From Pseudomonadota bacterium (lineage in GTDB: Bacteria; Desulfobacterota; Binatia; Binatales; Binataceae), in assembly GCA_021325355.1 (NCBI GenBank), contig JAJPHI010000018.1, positions 1-64,000 on the forward strand: a stretch of 64,000 nt of DNA. The letters run 5' to 3'. Each line of letters opens with the position of its first letter. Position 1 is the first letter of the stretch. Below the pieces are notes generated by a model. The model worked only from the letters and a program-made list of their open reading frames with translations. It made no database searches and had not been told where the DNA came from. Shown here in pieces: positions 27,479 to 36,662 of the stretch. A program made the translations under genes and the position numbers.

Positions 27479-28891
27479 ATGGCGGCGCGGGTCGCGGTAA
27501 TCGGCGGCGGGATCAGCGGGCTCGCGGCGGCCTATCGGCTGAGCGAGCTCGCGCGCACGCGGGAGTTCCCGCTGGAAGTGACGCTGTTCGAGGCGGGGGC
27601 GCGGGTCGGCGGTCCGCTCGAAACGGTGCGTCGCGAGGGGCTCGTGATGGAGACCGGGGCGGATGCGTTTTTGTCGGAAAAGCCCGAAGCGCTCGCGCTG
27701 GCGGAGCGGATCGGACTCGGCGGGCGGCTCGTCCGCACCCGGGAAGCGTTGCGGCGGACGCTGGTGGTGCGCGCGGGGCGGCTGGTCGAGGTGCCGGAGG
27801 GTTTTGCGCTGATGGCGCCAACGTATCTCGGACCGGTGCTGCTAAGCCCGCTGTTCAGTCTCAAAGGGAAGCTCAGGATGCTGCTCGAGCCGCTGCTGCC
27901 GCGCCGCCGCGCGGACGGCGACGAGAGTCTCGCGGCGTTCGTCACCAGACGGCTGGGGGTCGAGGTGCTCGAGCGGGTGGCGCAGCCGTTGGCGGCGGGT
28001 ATCTATACCGGCGACCCGTACCATCTGAGCGTCGCGGCGACGATGCCGCGGTTCGTCGAGATGGAGCGGCGGTACGGCAGCGTGATCCTGGGGTTGCGGG
28101 CGGCGGCGCGGCAGGCGGCGGAGAAGCGCGGCGTGAGCGGCGCGCGCTGGAGCCTGTTCGTGAGCCTCGCGGGGGGGATGGGCGAGCTGGTCGAGGCGCT
28201 GCGCGAGCGGCTCGGCGCGACGCTGCGGGTGGGCGCCGAGGTGCAGGAGCTCCGCCGGGAGGGGGTGCGGTGGCGGATCGCGGTTGGCGGCGAGGCGCTC
28301 ACGGCCGATGCGGTTATCTGCACGGTGCCGGCGTATGCGGCGGCGCGGCTGCTCGAGCCGGTCGCCCCGGTGCTGGCGGCCGAGCTGCGGCCGGTTCGCT
28401 ATGCCTCGGCGGTGGTGATCAATCTGGCGTATGCGGCGGCGGCGCTGCCGGCGCTGCCGAGCGGTTTCGGTTTCGTGGTGCCGGCGATTGAACGGCGGAA
28501 AATAATCGCCGGGAGCTTTTCGAGTCTCAAGTTCGCCGGGCGGGCACCGGCCGGAATCGTGCTGCTGCGGGTGTTTCTCGGCGGCGCGCTGCAGGCCCAT
28601 CTGGCGGAGCTCGACGAGGCGGCGCTGGTGGCGGCGGCGCGGGAGGAGCTCTCGGCGCTGCTCGGAATCACGGCGGCGCCACAGGTAATCGAGGTGCGGC
28701 GCTGGCCGGAGGCGATGCCGCAGTATGCGGTCGGCCATCGCCATCGCGTGGCCTCGATCCGGAAGCGGCTGACGGAGGTGCCGGGGCTTTTTCTCGCGGG
28801 GGCGTATCTCGACGGGGTGGGGATTCCGGATTGCGTGCGACAGGGTGAGGCGGCGGCGGGGGCGGCGCTGGCCGCCGTGATGGGGGTCTAG
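27479..28891 (+). CDS. hemY: Protoporphyrinogen/coproporphyrinogen oxidase, HemY (HemG) type
   Basis: An FAD-dependent, oxygen-using porphyrinogen oxidase of 470 residues. The FAD dinucleotide motif VIGGGISGLAAAYRL is right at the N-terminus, METGADAFLSEKPEA is the substrate-side loop typical of HemY, and LFLAGAYLDGVGIPDCVRQG is the C-terminal FAD motif. I start it at the ATG at 27479, 16 bases after hemH, with a GGCGGGGCGG ribosome site. The frame is open further upstream only as an antisense-like extension. It acts directly next to HemH in the pathway, matching the gene order. Confidence 0.93.
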   Translation: MAARVAVIGGGISGLAAAYRLSELARTREFPLEVTLFEAGARVGGPLETVRREGLVMETGADAFLSEKPEALALAERIGLGGRLVRTREALRRTLVVRAGRLVEVPEGFALMAPTYLGPVLLSPLFSLKGKLRMLLEPLLPRRRADGDESLAAFVTRRLGVEVLERVAQPLAAGIYTGDPYHLSVAATMPRFVEMERRYGSVILGLRAAARQAAEKRGVSGARWSLFVSLAGGMGELVEALRERLGATLRVGAEVQELRREGVRWRIAVGGEALTADAVICTVPAYAAARLLEPVAPVLAAELRPVRYASAVVINLAYAAAALPALPSGFGFVVPAIERRKIIAGSFSSLKFAGRAPAGIVLLRVFLGGALQAHLAELDEAALVAAAREELSALLGITAAPQVIEVRRWPEAMPQYAVGHRHRVASIRKRLTEVPGLFLAGAYLDGVGIPDCVRQGEAAAGAALAAVMGV

Positions 28892-28911
28892 AGCAGGAAG
28901 CTAGCGCGGCG

Positions 28912-30156
28912 ATGCTCAAGGGCGGCGAAGGTCAGGCGACGGCGGGTTGGCCGCGGGTGATCGCCCATGCCGACATGGATGCGTTCTATGCGTCGGTGGA
29001 GCAGTTGGACCGTCCGGAGTTGCGCGGGAAGCCGGTAATCGTCGGCGGGCGGTCGGCGCGCGGGGTGGTGACTTCGGCGTCGTACGAGGCGCGACGCTAT
29101 GGGGTACGGGCGGCGATGCCGTCGGCGCAGGCGCGGCAGCTTTGTCCGCAGGCGGTGTTCGTGGCGGGGCGGATGGGGCGTTATGCGGAGGTTGCGCGGA
29201 CGCTCCGGGCGGTGTTCGACGAGTTCAGTCCGGTGGTCGAACCGCTGTCGCTCGACGAGGCGTTCCTCGACCTGACGGGCGCCGAGCGGCTGCTCGGGCC
29301 GCCGCTCGTGATCGGGCGGGAGCTCAAGCGGGCGGTGCGCGAGCGGACCGGGCTCGTGGTGTCGGTGGGAATCGCGCCGGTCAAGATGGCGGCGAAAATT
29401 CTGAGCGATCTCGCGAAGCCGGACGGGCTCCTGCTGATCGGCCCGGAGGATTTGCCGGAGTTTCTGGCGGGGTTGCCGGTCGAGCGGCTGTGGGGGGTGG
29501 GACGGGTGACGCTCGCGCGGCTGAATCAGGCGGGAATCCGCACGATGGGCGATCTCGCGGCGCGCGATGCGGCGGAGCTGCGGAGCCGGTTCGGGGCGAG
29601 CGGCGCCTATCTGCATCAGTTGGCGCAGGGGCGCGATGCGCGGCCGGTGGTCGGCGACTGGCAGCGGAAATCCTATGGCGAGGAGAACACCTTCGCGCAC
29701 GATCTGGCGCGCGACGCGCTCGCCCTCCGGCGGGCGCTGATTGCCCATAGCGAGGCGATCGGACGGCGGCTGCGGGCCGACGCGGTGCGCGCGCGGACGA
29801 TCACGCTGAAGCTCAAGACGGCGCGGGGGCTGGGGGGCGGGCGCTATCCGGTGATCACGCGGAGCCATACGCTGGGAACGGCGAGCGATGATACGGCGGT
29901 AATCGCGCGGACCGCTTTGGCGCTGCTGGCGCGAGTCGGCGACGGCGACAAAATCCGCCTTGCCGGAATCCATGCCCATAACCTGGAGCGGCGCGACGTG
30001 CGGCAGCCCGACCTGTTCGAAGGCTGGCAGGCGGCGAGCAAGGCGCGGCGGCTCAATCAGGCGCTCGACCTGCTGGCGCAACGGTTCGGGGCGGAGGCGG
30101 TGACGCGGGGACTGACGCGGGTCGAACGGGCCGCGCCGTCGCGCCGGGTCAAGTGA
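28912..30156 (+). CDS. dinB: Y-family DNA polymerase IV (DinB)
   Basis: A 414-residue translesion polymerase. Catalytic acidic residues are in HADMDAFYASVEQ (D21, with D23 nearby) and PLSLDEAFLDLTG (D115, E116). YEARRYGVRAAMPSAQA is the conserved palm motif and WGVGRVTLARLNQAGI the thumb helix-hairpin-helix. Near the C-terminus RQPDLFEGW matches the beta-clamp binding motif (QxxLF), so it should dock on the DnaN encoded 3 kb away. It follows hemY by 20 bases and may be cotranscribed with the haem genes, an unusual pairing. I see no LexA box in that short gap. Confidence 0.93.
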   Translation: MLKGGEGQATAGWPRVIAHADMDAFYASVEQLDRPELRGKPVIVGGRSARGVVTSASYEARRYGVRAAMPSAQARQLCPQAVFVAGRMGRYAEVARTLRAVFDEFSPVVEPLSLDEAFLDLTGAERLLGPPLVIGRELKRAVRERTGLVVSVGIAPVKMAAKILSDLAKPDGLLLIGPEDLPEFLAGLPVERLWGVGRVTLARLNQAGIRTMGDLAARDAAELRSRFGASGAYLHQLAQGRDARPVVGDWQRKSYGEENTFAHDLARDALALRRALIAHSEAIGRRLRADAVRARTITLKLKTARGLGGGRYPVITRSHTLGTASDDTAVIARTALALLARVGDGDKIRLAGIHAHNLERRDVRQPDLFEGWQAASKARRLNQALDLLAQRFGAEAVTRGLTRVERAAPSRRVK

Positions 30157-30234
30157 GGGAGCGGGCGAGGCCGGGAAATCGCTTGGAGGAATCGGAAGCT
30201 TCGGGCGGCATCATCGCGCCAGGAGCGGCCGGTC

Positions 30235-32655
30235 CTAGTGGAAGAGCCCTTTGAGGCGATTCAGCGGGTTGCCGAGGCTGCCCTCACCCTTGTTGAGCAG
30301 CTTGCCGACGGTGTTCGCGAAGGCATGTGAGCCGATGCGCGCGGTCAGCGTGCCGACGTCGGGTACGACCTGCGGATGGGGGAGGCGGCCGCTCACGCGG
30401 AGCGGGACTTCGACCTCGCCCCGTCCATTTTCCAGATAGGCGACGGGCGGGCGCGCGGCGGCCAGTTCGGCACTGAAGGGCGGGGCGAGCAGAATGCGTG
30501 CGGCGAGATCGAGATTTTTGTCCATATCGAACCAGCCGTCGCCAAGGATCGAGTAGTCGGGGGCGGCGGCGCGAAGATCGTGCGAAATGAGGCGCGGGCC
30601 GTGGAGGGTGAAGGTCAGGCTCGCCTCGTCGATGACGGTATCCGGGGACTGGAAGAGTTCGGGATGGCGGGCGACGACGGCGGGCGGCACCAGCGCACCG
30701 ATGGCGGGCAGGTTATCAAGCTTTTTGAGCGCTTCGGCGACGAGGTTGGTGCCGACCAGGCGGCCGTCGGTGAGGACGGCGTTGCCGTCGCCGCGCAGGG
30801 TGGGGCGGATCCGGGCAAAATCGGTGCCATGACCGGTGACGCGGAGCGTGCCGGTGAGAATGCCGCGCAGGTTGTCGGCGGCTTTGGCCTGCTGCGACGC
30901 GAGCGCCTGCTGGAGGTCGATGTGGTGCGCGGTGAGGGTGAGGGCGAAGTTCGGCGCGGCGCCGGTAAGGGCCTCGCCGGCGACGCCGACGGTCCCGGCA
31001 AAGGCCGCGAAGTTGAGCGCGGCGAGGGTTAGCCGACCCGCGTCATAGGCGGCGGCGGTCGTGAGATTCTGATAGGCGACGTTGAAGATGGTGCCGGCGG
31101 TCGAGGATGCCGTGGCGTTGAGGACGAGCGCATCGCCCTCGCGGCGGAAGTCGCCGTTCGCGGCGAGCATCCGGATCTGGTCGCCGGACTGGCGGCGGCC
31201 GGGGATAAGATCGCCGAGGTTGAGGGTGGCGGACCTGACCTGATAGCGGCCGCGCAGGGGCGCGAGTGAGATGGCCTCGGCGGTGACGGTAATGGGGCTC
31301 GCGCCGAGGTCGAGATTCAGCGGGCCGATCCTGGCGGTGGTCGCGGCGATGGCCACGGGGCCGGTCAGGTTGGTCACGGGCGGGAGCTTGCTGTCGGGGA
31401 GCGTTGCGCTGACTTTGACCAGGTCGAGGGTGCCGTCGAGCGCGGGTTGGGCCTGCGCGAGGGTGAGGGTGCCGTGGAAGGTAGCTTGGCCGGCGGGGTG
31501 GTAGGGGCGGAGGCGGGGGATGGCGGCGGCCAGATTGGCCAGATCGCAATGATCGCAGTCGATCATCGCGGTGAGTCTGGCAGGCGTCAGGAGGACGTCG
31601 GCGGCGCGGGCGCGCAGCGTGCCAAGCGCGAGCGTGGCCGCCGCGAGGCGTATCTGGCGGCCCTCGCGCGAGCCGGCGAGATCGATGGCGGCGGTGAAGC
31701 CGGCCGGCTTGTCGAGGAGATCGCGATAGACCAGATGGTTCGCCGTAAAGTCGCCGCGGCTGGTGAAGGCGAAGGCGCGCAGGTCGCCGTGAAGGGTGGC
31801 GGTGAGGGTCAGCGGGTTGGTGACCTCGAGTCCGGCGGGAAGGATCGCGGCGACGTGCGGCAGGGCGGCGAGTTGCGCGAGGGTGACGGGTCCGAGCGTG
31901 GTCTTGAGATCGAAGGGCAGGTGGTCGGGATCGAGGCGGCCGTCGCGCAAGAGCGGGCCGACGGTGCCGGAGAGCGTGACGTCGCGAGCCGAACCGAGGG
32001 CGGAGAGGGTCGCGCTGATGGTAAAGGGCCGGTCGGCGCGGACACCCTTCGCGTCGAGATCGAGATCGGTTACTTCGACGGGCGGGGCGGGAAGATCGCG
32101 GTAGTGGATCCGACCGTCGCGGACGGCGAAGGTGCCGACGCTAAGCGCCGTGAGCTCGACCGGCGCGCGGCCGGCGCTGCTCGGCAGGGCGATGGCGGAG
32201 GGGGGCGACGGAGGGCCGGGCGATCGCGGGGTCGAGTGGATGGGGGCGCGGGGCGGGCCGTGGGCGCCGAGGGAATCGAAGTTGAAGCGGCCGTCGGGAT
32301 GGCGAATCACGTTGAATTCGGGCTGGGTCAGGCGAAAGCTCTCGAGGCGCACCGCGCGGAAGAGGAGCGGCAGCAATTCCACGCGGGCGTGGATCTTGCG
32401 GACGACGGCAAAGGGTGCGGCGGAAAAGGCCGGATCGTCGGCCACGGTCAGGTTTTCGAGATCGACGCCGAGGCCCCATCCGAGGGTGGCGCGAATTTTC
32501 GCGACGGTCACGGGCCGCCCGAGGGCGGCGCCGACGCGCGCCAAGAGGCGCTGCTGGTTGGCCTTGATAATCGCGTTCAGGGAAAAGAAGGCATAGAGGA
32601 AGACCGCGAGGATAAGCGCGGCGAGCGCGCCGGCGGCAACCCATACCCAGCGCAT
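30235..32655 (-). CDS. AsmA-family envelope protein
   Basis: An 806-residue protein with one N-terminal membrane helix (WVWVAAGALAALILAVFLYA) followed by a long beta-rich periplasmic region. The AsmA signature LGRPVTVAKIRATLGWGLGV, and the C-terminal region with LRGILTGTLRVTGHGTDF and GSHAFANTVGKLLNKGEG, place it in the AsmA/TamB-like superfamily. That group is thought to bridge the envelope and move phospholipids. The frame is open to 33054, but I use the ATG at 32655, which overlaps the upstream glycosylase stop (TGATG) and puts the helix first. Confidence 0.88.
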   Translation of the reverse strand: MRWVWVAAGALAALILAVFLYAFFSLNAIIKANQQRLLARVGAALGRPVTVAKIRATLGWGLGVDLENLTVADDPAFSAAPFAVVRKIHARVELLPLLFRAVRLESFRLTQPEFNVIRHPDGRFNFDSLGAHGPPRAPIHSTPRSPGPPSPPSAIALPSSAGRAPVELTALSVGTFAVRDGRIHYRDLPAPPVEVTDLDLDAKGVRADRPFTISATLSALGSARDVTLSGTVGPLLRDGRLDPDHLPFDLKTTLGPVTLAQLAALPHVAAILPAGLEVTNPLTLTATLHGDLRAFAFTSRGDFTANHLVYRDLLDKPAGFTAAIDLAGSREGRQIRLAAATLALGTLRARAADVLLTPARLTAMIDCDHCDLANLAAAIPRLRPYHPAGQATFHGTLTLAQAQPALDGTLDLVKVSATLPDSKLPPVTNLTGPVAIAATTARIGPLNLDLGASPITVTAEAISLAPLRGRYQVRSATLNLGDLIPGRRQSGDQIRMLAANGDFRREGDALVLNATASSTAGTIFNVAYQNLTTAAAYDAGRLTLAALNFAAFAGTVGVAGEALTGAAPNFALTLTAHHIDLQQALASQQAKAADNLRGILTGTLRVTGHGTDFARIRPTLRGDGNAVLTDGRLVGTNLVAEALKKLDNLPAIGALVPPAVVARHPELFQSPDTVIDEASLTFTLHGPRLISHDLRAAAPDYSILGDGWFDMDKNLDLAARILLAPPFSAELAAARPPVAYLENGRGEVEVPLRVSGRLPHPQVVPDVGTLTARIGSHAFANTVGKLLNKGEGSLGNPLNRLKGLFH

Positions 32656-33335
32656 CAAAGGTCCGCGCCGCGAGTGGTGTCGGTTGGGGTGGTGAGCGGC
32701 AGGAGCCGCTGAACCGCGAGGCGCGCGAACTCGCGGCGAAACAGCTCGGTGAGTTGCGCTTCGTAATGGTCGAGCGAGCGGAGGCCGACGCGGTGAAAGC
32801 CGGCGATATTGATGGTCGAGGGATGCATCAGGGGGATCACGCGGTAGCCTGCGGGATGGTCGAGCGGACGGGCGTGGTTTTCGCTGAGGCGCAGGGGTCG
32901 CTCGAACAGGGCGGTCGCGGCGCGGACGCCGAAGGCGAAGATGACGCGCGGGCGGAGCAGGGTCAATTCGCGGCGGAGATGGAGACGCGCGCAGGTCGCG
33001 GCTTCGCGGGCGGTCGGCGAGCGATTGGCGCCGGAGGGCGCGGAGGGCCAGCATTTAACCGCGTCGGTGAAGTAGATGAAGCTCTCGGGCGGCGCGGTGA
33101 GGGGTGCGATGGCGCGGGCGATAGCGGAGCGGATGATGAGATTGCGCGGGTTGGAGAAGGGCCGCTGATTATCGAGTGAAACGCGGCCGGGAGCCTCGCC
33201 GAGGATAATCACGCCCGCGGCGGGATTGCCGCGGGCAGCAGGATCGAACTTGCGCCAGGGCGCGAGGGTGGGGCATTCGCGACAAGCCATCGCGTGCTGC
33301 CAGAAGCGGGCGAATTGGCGGGTGGGCGGGGACAC
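32655..33335 (-). CDS. Fe-S uracil-DNA glycosylase (family 4/5 type)
   Basis: A 226-residue glycosylase that would remove uracil from DNA. It has the phosphate/uracil motif IILGEAPGRVS (GEAPG at 46-50) and the C-terminal motif MHPSTINIAG (H171). Four Cys at 18, 21, 95 and 115 have the spacing of the 4Fe-4S cluster in family 4/5 enzymes. The DNQRPFSNPRNLII segment differs from textbook family 4, so the exact family is open. It sits between dnaN and the AsmA gene, a repair function near the replication genes. Confidence 0.85.
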   Translation of the reverse strand: MSPPTRQFARFWQHAMACRECPTLAPWRKFDPAARGNPAAGVIILGEAPGRVSLDNQRPFSNPRNLIIRSAIARAIAPLTAPPESFIYFTDAVKCWPSAPSGANRSPTAREAATCARLHLRRELTLLRPRVIFAFGVRAATALFERPLRLSENHARPLDHPAGYRVIPLMHPSTINIAGFHRVGLRSLDHYEAQLTELFRREFARLAVQRLLPLTTPTDTTRGADL

Positions 33336-33346
33336 CGGCGGCGCGC

Positions 33347-34477
33347 TCAGAGGCGCATCGGCATGACGACGTACTGGAAGGCCGAGTCGGTTTCGGCGGT
33401 GATGACGCCGGGGCTGACGTCGTCGGTGAGGCCCAGGGTGATGGGGCCGTCGTCGAGGACGGCCAAGACCTGTTGGAGATAGGCGGCATTGAAGCCGACG
33501 CTGAATTCGTCGCCATGGAAATCGACTTCGACGGTTTCGCTCGCCTCGCCGGTTTCGGGACTGGTCGAGGATACGGTCATGGTACCGGGGGCGAAGGCAA
33601 GTTTAACGCCGTGGAAGCGCTCGTTGGAGAAGATGGCGGCGCGGCGGATGGTGCTTATCAGGGTTTCGCGGGGGAGCGCGATATGGAAGCGGGAGGTTTT
33701 GGGGATGACGCCGCGGTAATCGGGGAATTCGCCTTCGATAAGGCGCATCGAGACCTCGCTTGGCCCGCGACGGCATCGGGCGAGCTGACCGTCGAGGACG
33801 AGTTCGACGGTCGTTTCAGCGGCGGGTTCGGCGAGCAGTTTGCGCAGTTCAGCGAGGCCCTTGCGGGGAATGATGACGCCGCCGGTCATGGTGAAGCCGG
33901 CGGCTTCGCGGTCGATGAGGGCGAGGCGATGGCCGTCGGTCGCGACCATCCGGGCGGCGCCGGCGGCGGGGGATTCGAGATAAACGCCGCTCAGATTGTA
34001 GCGGGCTTCGTCGGGGCTGACGGCGAAGATGGTGCGATCGATCATCTGGGCGAGGACGGCGGCGTCGAGGGTGAGGGTGCCGGCGGTTCGGCGCGCGGCG
34101 CCGTCGGCATTCCGCTCGGGCATCGCGGGGAAGCTGCGCGGATCGAGGCCCATCATTTTGAACCGCGCGCGACCGCATCGCAGTTCGATCCAGTCGTTAT
34201 CGAGGGTTTTGAGGGTGATGGTGTCGCCTTCGGCCTCGCGGACGACCTCGAAGAGTTTGCGGGCGCCGAGGGTGAATTGCGCGTCGGCTTTGGCGGCGGC
34301 GCAGGGCAACTGGGTGCGGATGCCGACTTCGAGGTCGGTGGCGGCGAGTTTTAAGGCGGTGTCCTCGACGTGCATCAGGACATGGCCAAGGATGGGCACG
34401 GTGTTGCGACGTTCGACGATGCCCTGAACCATGGCGAGGCCGGCGAGGAAATCGGTGCGTTTGAGCGTGAGTTCCAT
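33347..34477 (-). CDS. dnaN: DNA polymerase III beta sliding clamp (DnaN)
   Basis: A 376-residue clamp subunit that holds polymerase III and other proteins such as DinB on DNA. It opens MELTLKRTDFLAGLAMVQGI and shows TNMLSH-equivalent and VATDGHRLALIDRE segments. It ends with the canonical YVVMPMRL. Length and the three-domain pattern are normal. It lies downstream of dnaA on the same strand, separated by 248 bases containing DnaA-box-like sequences. Confidence 0.96.
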   Translation of the reverse strand: MELTLKRTDFLAGLAMVQGIVERRNTVPILGHVLMHVEDTALKLAATDLEVGIRTQLPCAAAKADAQFTLGARKLFEVVREAEGDTITLKTLDNDWIELRCGRARFKMMGLDPRSFPAMPERNADGAARRTAGTLTLDAAVLAQMIDRTIFAVSPDEARYNLSGVYLESPAAGAARMVATDGHRLALIDREAAGFTMTGGVIIPRKGLAELRKLLAEPAAETTVELVLDGQLARCRRGPSEVSMRLIEGEFPDYRGVIPKTSRFHIALPRETLISTIRRAAIFSNERFHGVKLAFAPGTMTVSSTSPETGEASETVEVDFHGDEFSVGFNAAYLQQVLAVLDDGPITLGLTDDVSPGVITAETDSAFQYVVMPMRL

Positions 34478-34725
34478 CAGCGTGGCTTTCTATTCCTGAG
34501 GATTTTGATCTGGAAAAGAAATTTCCAGAAATGATAGCAGGGCCTGTGAATTTGTGGACAAGCGGCCGAGGTCCGTGTCGGGCGCGGGCAAACGCGCGGG
34601 GACAAGTTGTGGAGGGATGGCGCGGTTATCCACGGGGCGGACGGTCGGGAGCGCCGCGGTGTGGAAAAGGGCGCGGCGCTGCGGGGGCCATCCCCAGGCT
34701 TTGAACAGATGGTTGGTGGACATGG
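34478..34725. promoter_or_regulatory. dnaA-dnaN intergenic region with DnaA-box-like motifs
   Basis: Contains TTATCCACG (34626-34634, one mismatch to the DnaA box) and, on the other strand, TTGTCCACA (34553-34561 complement). Weaker TGTGGA matches occur at 34607-34615 and 34660-34668. A dyad TCTGGAAA/TTTCCAGA (34509-34529) lies just upstream of dnaN. It could be DnaA autoregulation of dnaN or an origin element. Confidence 0.6.
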
Positions 34726-36135
34726 TCAGGCGGCGTTGGCGTGCTGGGTTTTGAGCCCGCGCTCGATCTTCTCGATGGAGAAGCGGAAGGCCGAATCGCT
34801 GGTGATGCGGGCATGGATGAGATTGTAGGCGTGGATGACGGTTGAGTGATCGCGGCCGAAGGCGTCGCCGATGCTGGGGAAGGAGGCATTGGTGAGTTTG
34901 CGGCAGAGGTACATCGCGACCTGGCGGCAGAAGGCGATGTGCTGGGTGCGTTTTTTGGATTTGAGGTCGGCGAGGCGGATATGGAAAAAGTCGCCGACGG
35001 CGCGCTGGATGGTTTCGATATCGGGTTTGGAGTCGTTGGTGCGGATCATGTCGCGGAGCGCCTCGCGGGCGAAATCGACGGTGATGGGTTTGCGGCTGAT
35101 CGAGGCGAGGGCACTCAGGCGGGTGAGCGAGCCCTCGATCTCGCGGACGTTGGAGGAGACGTTCTGAGCGATCCAGAGGGCGACCTCGGCAGGAAAGACG
35201 AGGTGTTCGAGGTCGGCCTTTTTCTGCACGATGGCGACGCGGGTTTCGAGATCGGGCGGGGCGATATCGGCGATGAGGCCGGATTCGAAGCGATTGCGCA
35301 GGCGCTCTTCGAGACCGTTGATGTCGCGCGGGGCTTTATCGGAGGTAAGGACGATCTGATGGCGTTCGGCGTGGAGGGAGTTGAAGGTGTGGAAGAATTC
35401 CTCCTGGGTGCGTTCGCGGCCGGCGAGGAACTGAACGTCGTCGAGGATGAGGACGTCGGCGCGGCGGAAACGCTCCTTGAATTCGGCCATCCGATCGCGG
35501 CGCAGCGAGCCGATGAGCTCGTTCATGAAGACTTCGGCGGGCATGAAGAGGATGCGCTGATAGTTACCGGCGGCCCAGATGTGGTGGCCGATCGCGGTGG
35601 CGAGGTGGGTTTTGCCGAGACCGACGCCGCCGTAGATAAAGAGCGGATTGTATTTTTCGCCGGGTTGATTGGCGGCGGCGAGGGCGGCGGCGTGAGCGAA
35701 CTGATTGCTCGAGCCGACGACGAATTCGGCGAAAGTATAGCGCGGGATAAGTTGGGGATGGAGGGTTTTGCGGGCGTCGGCGGGATCGGCTAAAGCGCTT
35801 GCGGGGCGCGGGTTTTTGAGCGCTCCGGCGGCGTGGCCGTTGCTGTGGCCATTGGCGCTGTGGCCGTTGGTCGAGCCGTTGGCGCCGAGCGGGCTGCGCG
35901 CGCATACGGCGAGTTTGATTTCGACCGGCTCGCCGACCTCCTGGGAGAGCGAGTTGCTCATCAGGAGCAGGTAGCGTTCGACGACGATATCGCGAAAGAA
36001 TTTATTGGGGGCCTCGATGGTCGCCGTTTGATTTTCGAGACTGATGAAATTGAGGGGTTTGATCCACGCCTCGTAACCGACCTGACCGATGACATCACGG
36101 ATGCGATCCGCCGCCTTCTGCCAGACACCATTCAT
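34726..36135 (-). CDS. dnaA: Chromosomal replication initiator DnaA
   Basis: DnaA binds origin DnaA boxes and opens the duplex. Domain I begins VWQKAADRIRDVIGQVGYEAW. A Gly/Asn/His-rich linker with NGHSANGHSNGH repeats follows (about 100-125). The AAA+ domain has Walker A IYGGVGLGKTHLATAIG, Walker B VLILDDVQFL and the arginine finger region RLRNRFESGL. The DNA-binding domain IV ends in GDAFGRDHSTVIHAYN. The frame is open to 36252, but the ATG at 36135 has a perfect GGAGG eight bases upstream and gives the standard start, 469 residues. Confidence 0.96.
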   Translation of the reverse strand: MNGVWQKAADRIRDVIGQVGYEAWIKPLNFISLENQTATIEAPNKFFRDIVVERYLLLMSNSLSQEVGEPVEIKLAVCARSPLGANGSTNGHSANGHSNGHAAGALKNPRPASALADPADARKTLHPQLIPRYTFAEFVVGSSNQFAHAAALAAANQPGEKYNPLFIYGGVGLGKTHLATAIGHHIWAAGNYQRILFMPAEVFMNELIGSLRRDRMAEFKERFRRADVLILDDVQFLAGRERTQEEFFHTFNSLHAERHQIVLTSDKAPRDINGLEERLRNRFESGLIADIAPPDLETRVAIVQKKADLEHLVFPAEVALWIAQNVSSNVREIEGSLTRLSALASISRKPITVDFAREALRDMIRTNDSKPDIETIQRAVGDFFHIRLADLKSKKRTQHIAFCRQVAMYLCRKLTNASFPSIGDAFGRDHSTVIHAYNLIHARITSDSAFRFSIEKIERGLKTQHANAA

Positions 36136-36662
36136 CTTGTAAGCCTCCATTAAATGCTTAAGCCACGGTCGTTCCGGCCGCCGTAAACAGGTTTTCAACA
36201 GATGTCGAAAACCGCGTTTTTCCCCGTTGAGGCAGGCACTTCGCACCACCAATAAAAGGGGTTATTAACGGGCATGAGCGGGAGCGGGACGATGAGCGAC
36301 GGTCGAAACGGTTTGAAGACCAGTCGCCATGAGCCCCGACGCTCTTCACGACACTGACGCGATCCCCCCGGCGAGCGCGATGTGCAAAACCGCTCGCAGT
36401 GATGAAGGCAGATTCATTACGACGTTGTGACATCGCTCGCAATATGGTTCGGCAAAAGAAGGAAAAACCCCGCGTGTTTACACGAAAAAAATTGGCGACG
36501 GCGCGGCGCGAAGCAAGTTAATGTAGCGCGTCAGCTTGCCGACGAATGCCGTCATCGAGGCTCCTGGAGCCTTCGCGAAGCGATTTTTCGGGCAGGCGGC
36601 AGCGAATCGGCGGCGGCAGTGATCGGCAAAGATGGGCTATGGCCGGCTGAAGGCCTACAATC
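36136..36662. other. dnaA-hemL divergent intergenic region
   Basis: About 530 bases, less GC-rich than the surroundings, with AT-rich patches (AATAAAAGGGGTTATTAACG; AAAAAAATT). Small hairpins are CGTGT/ACACG near 36468 and GGCTC/GAGCC near 36558. No gene is convincing. It must hold the dnaA and hemL promoters and could contribute to an origin, although I see no canonical DnaA box. Confidence 0.5.
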
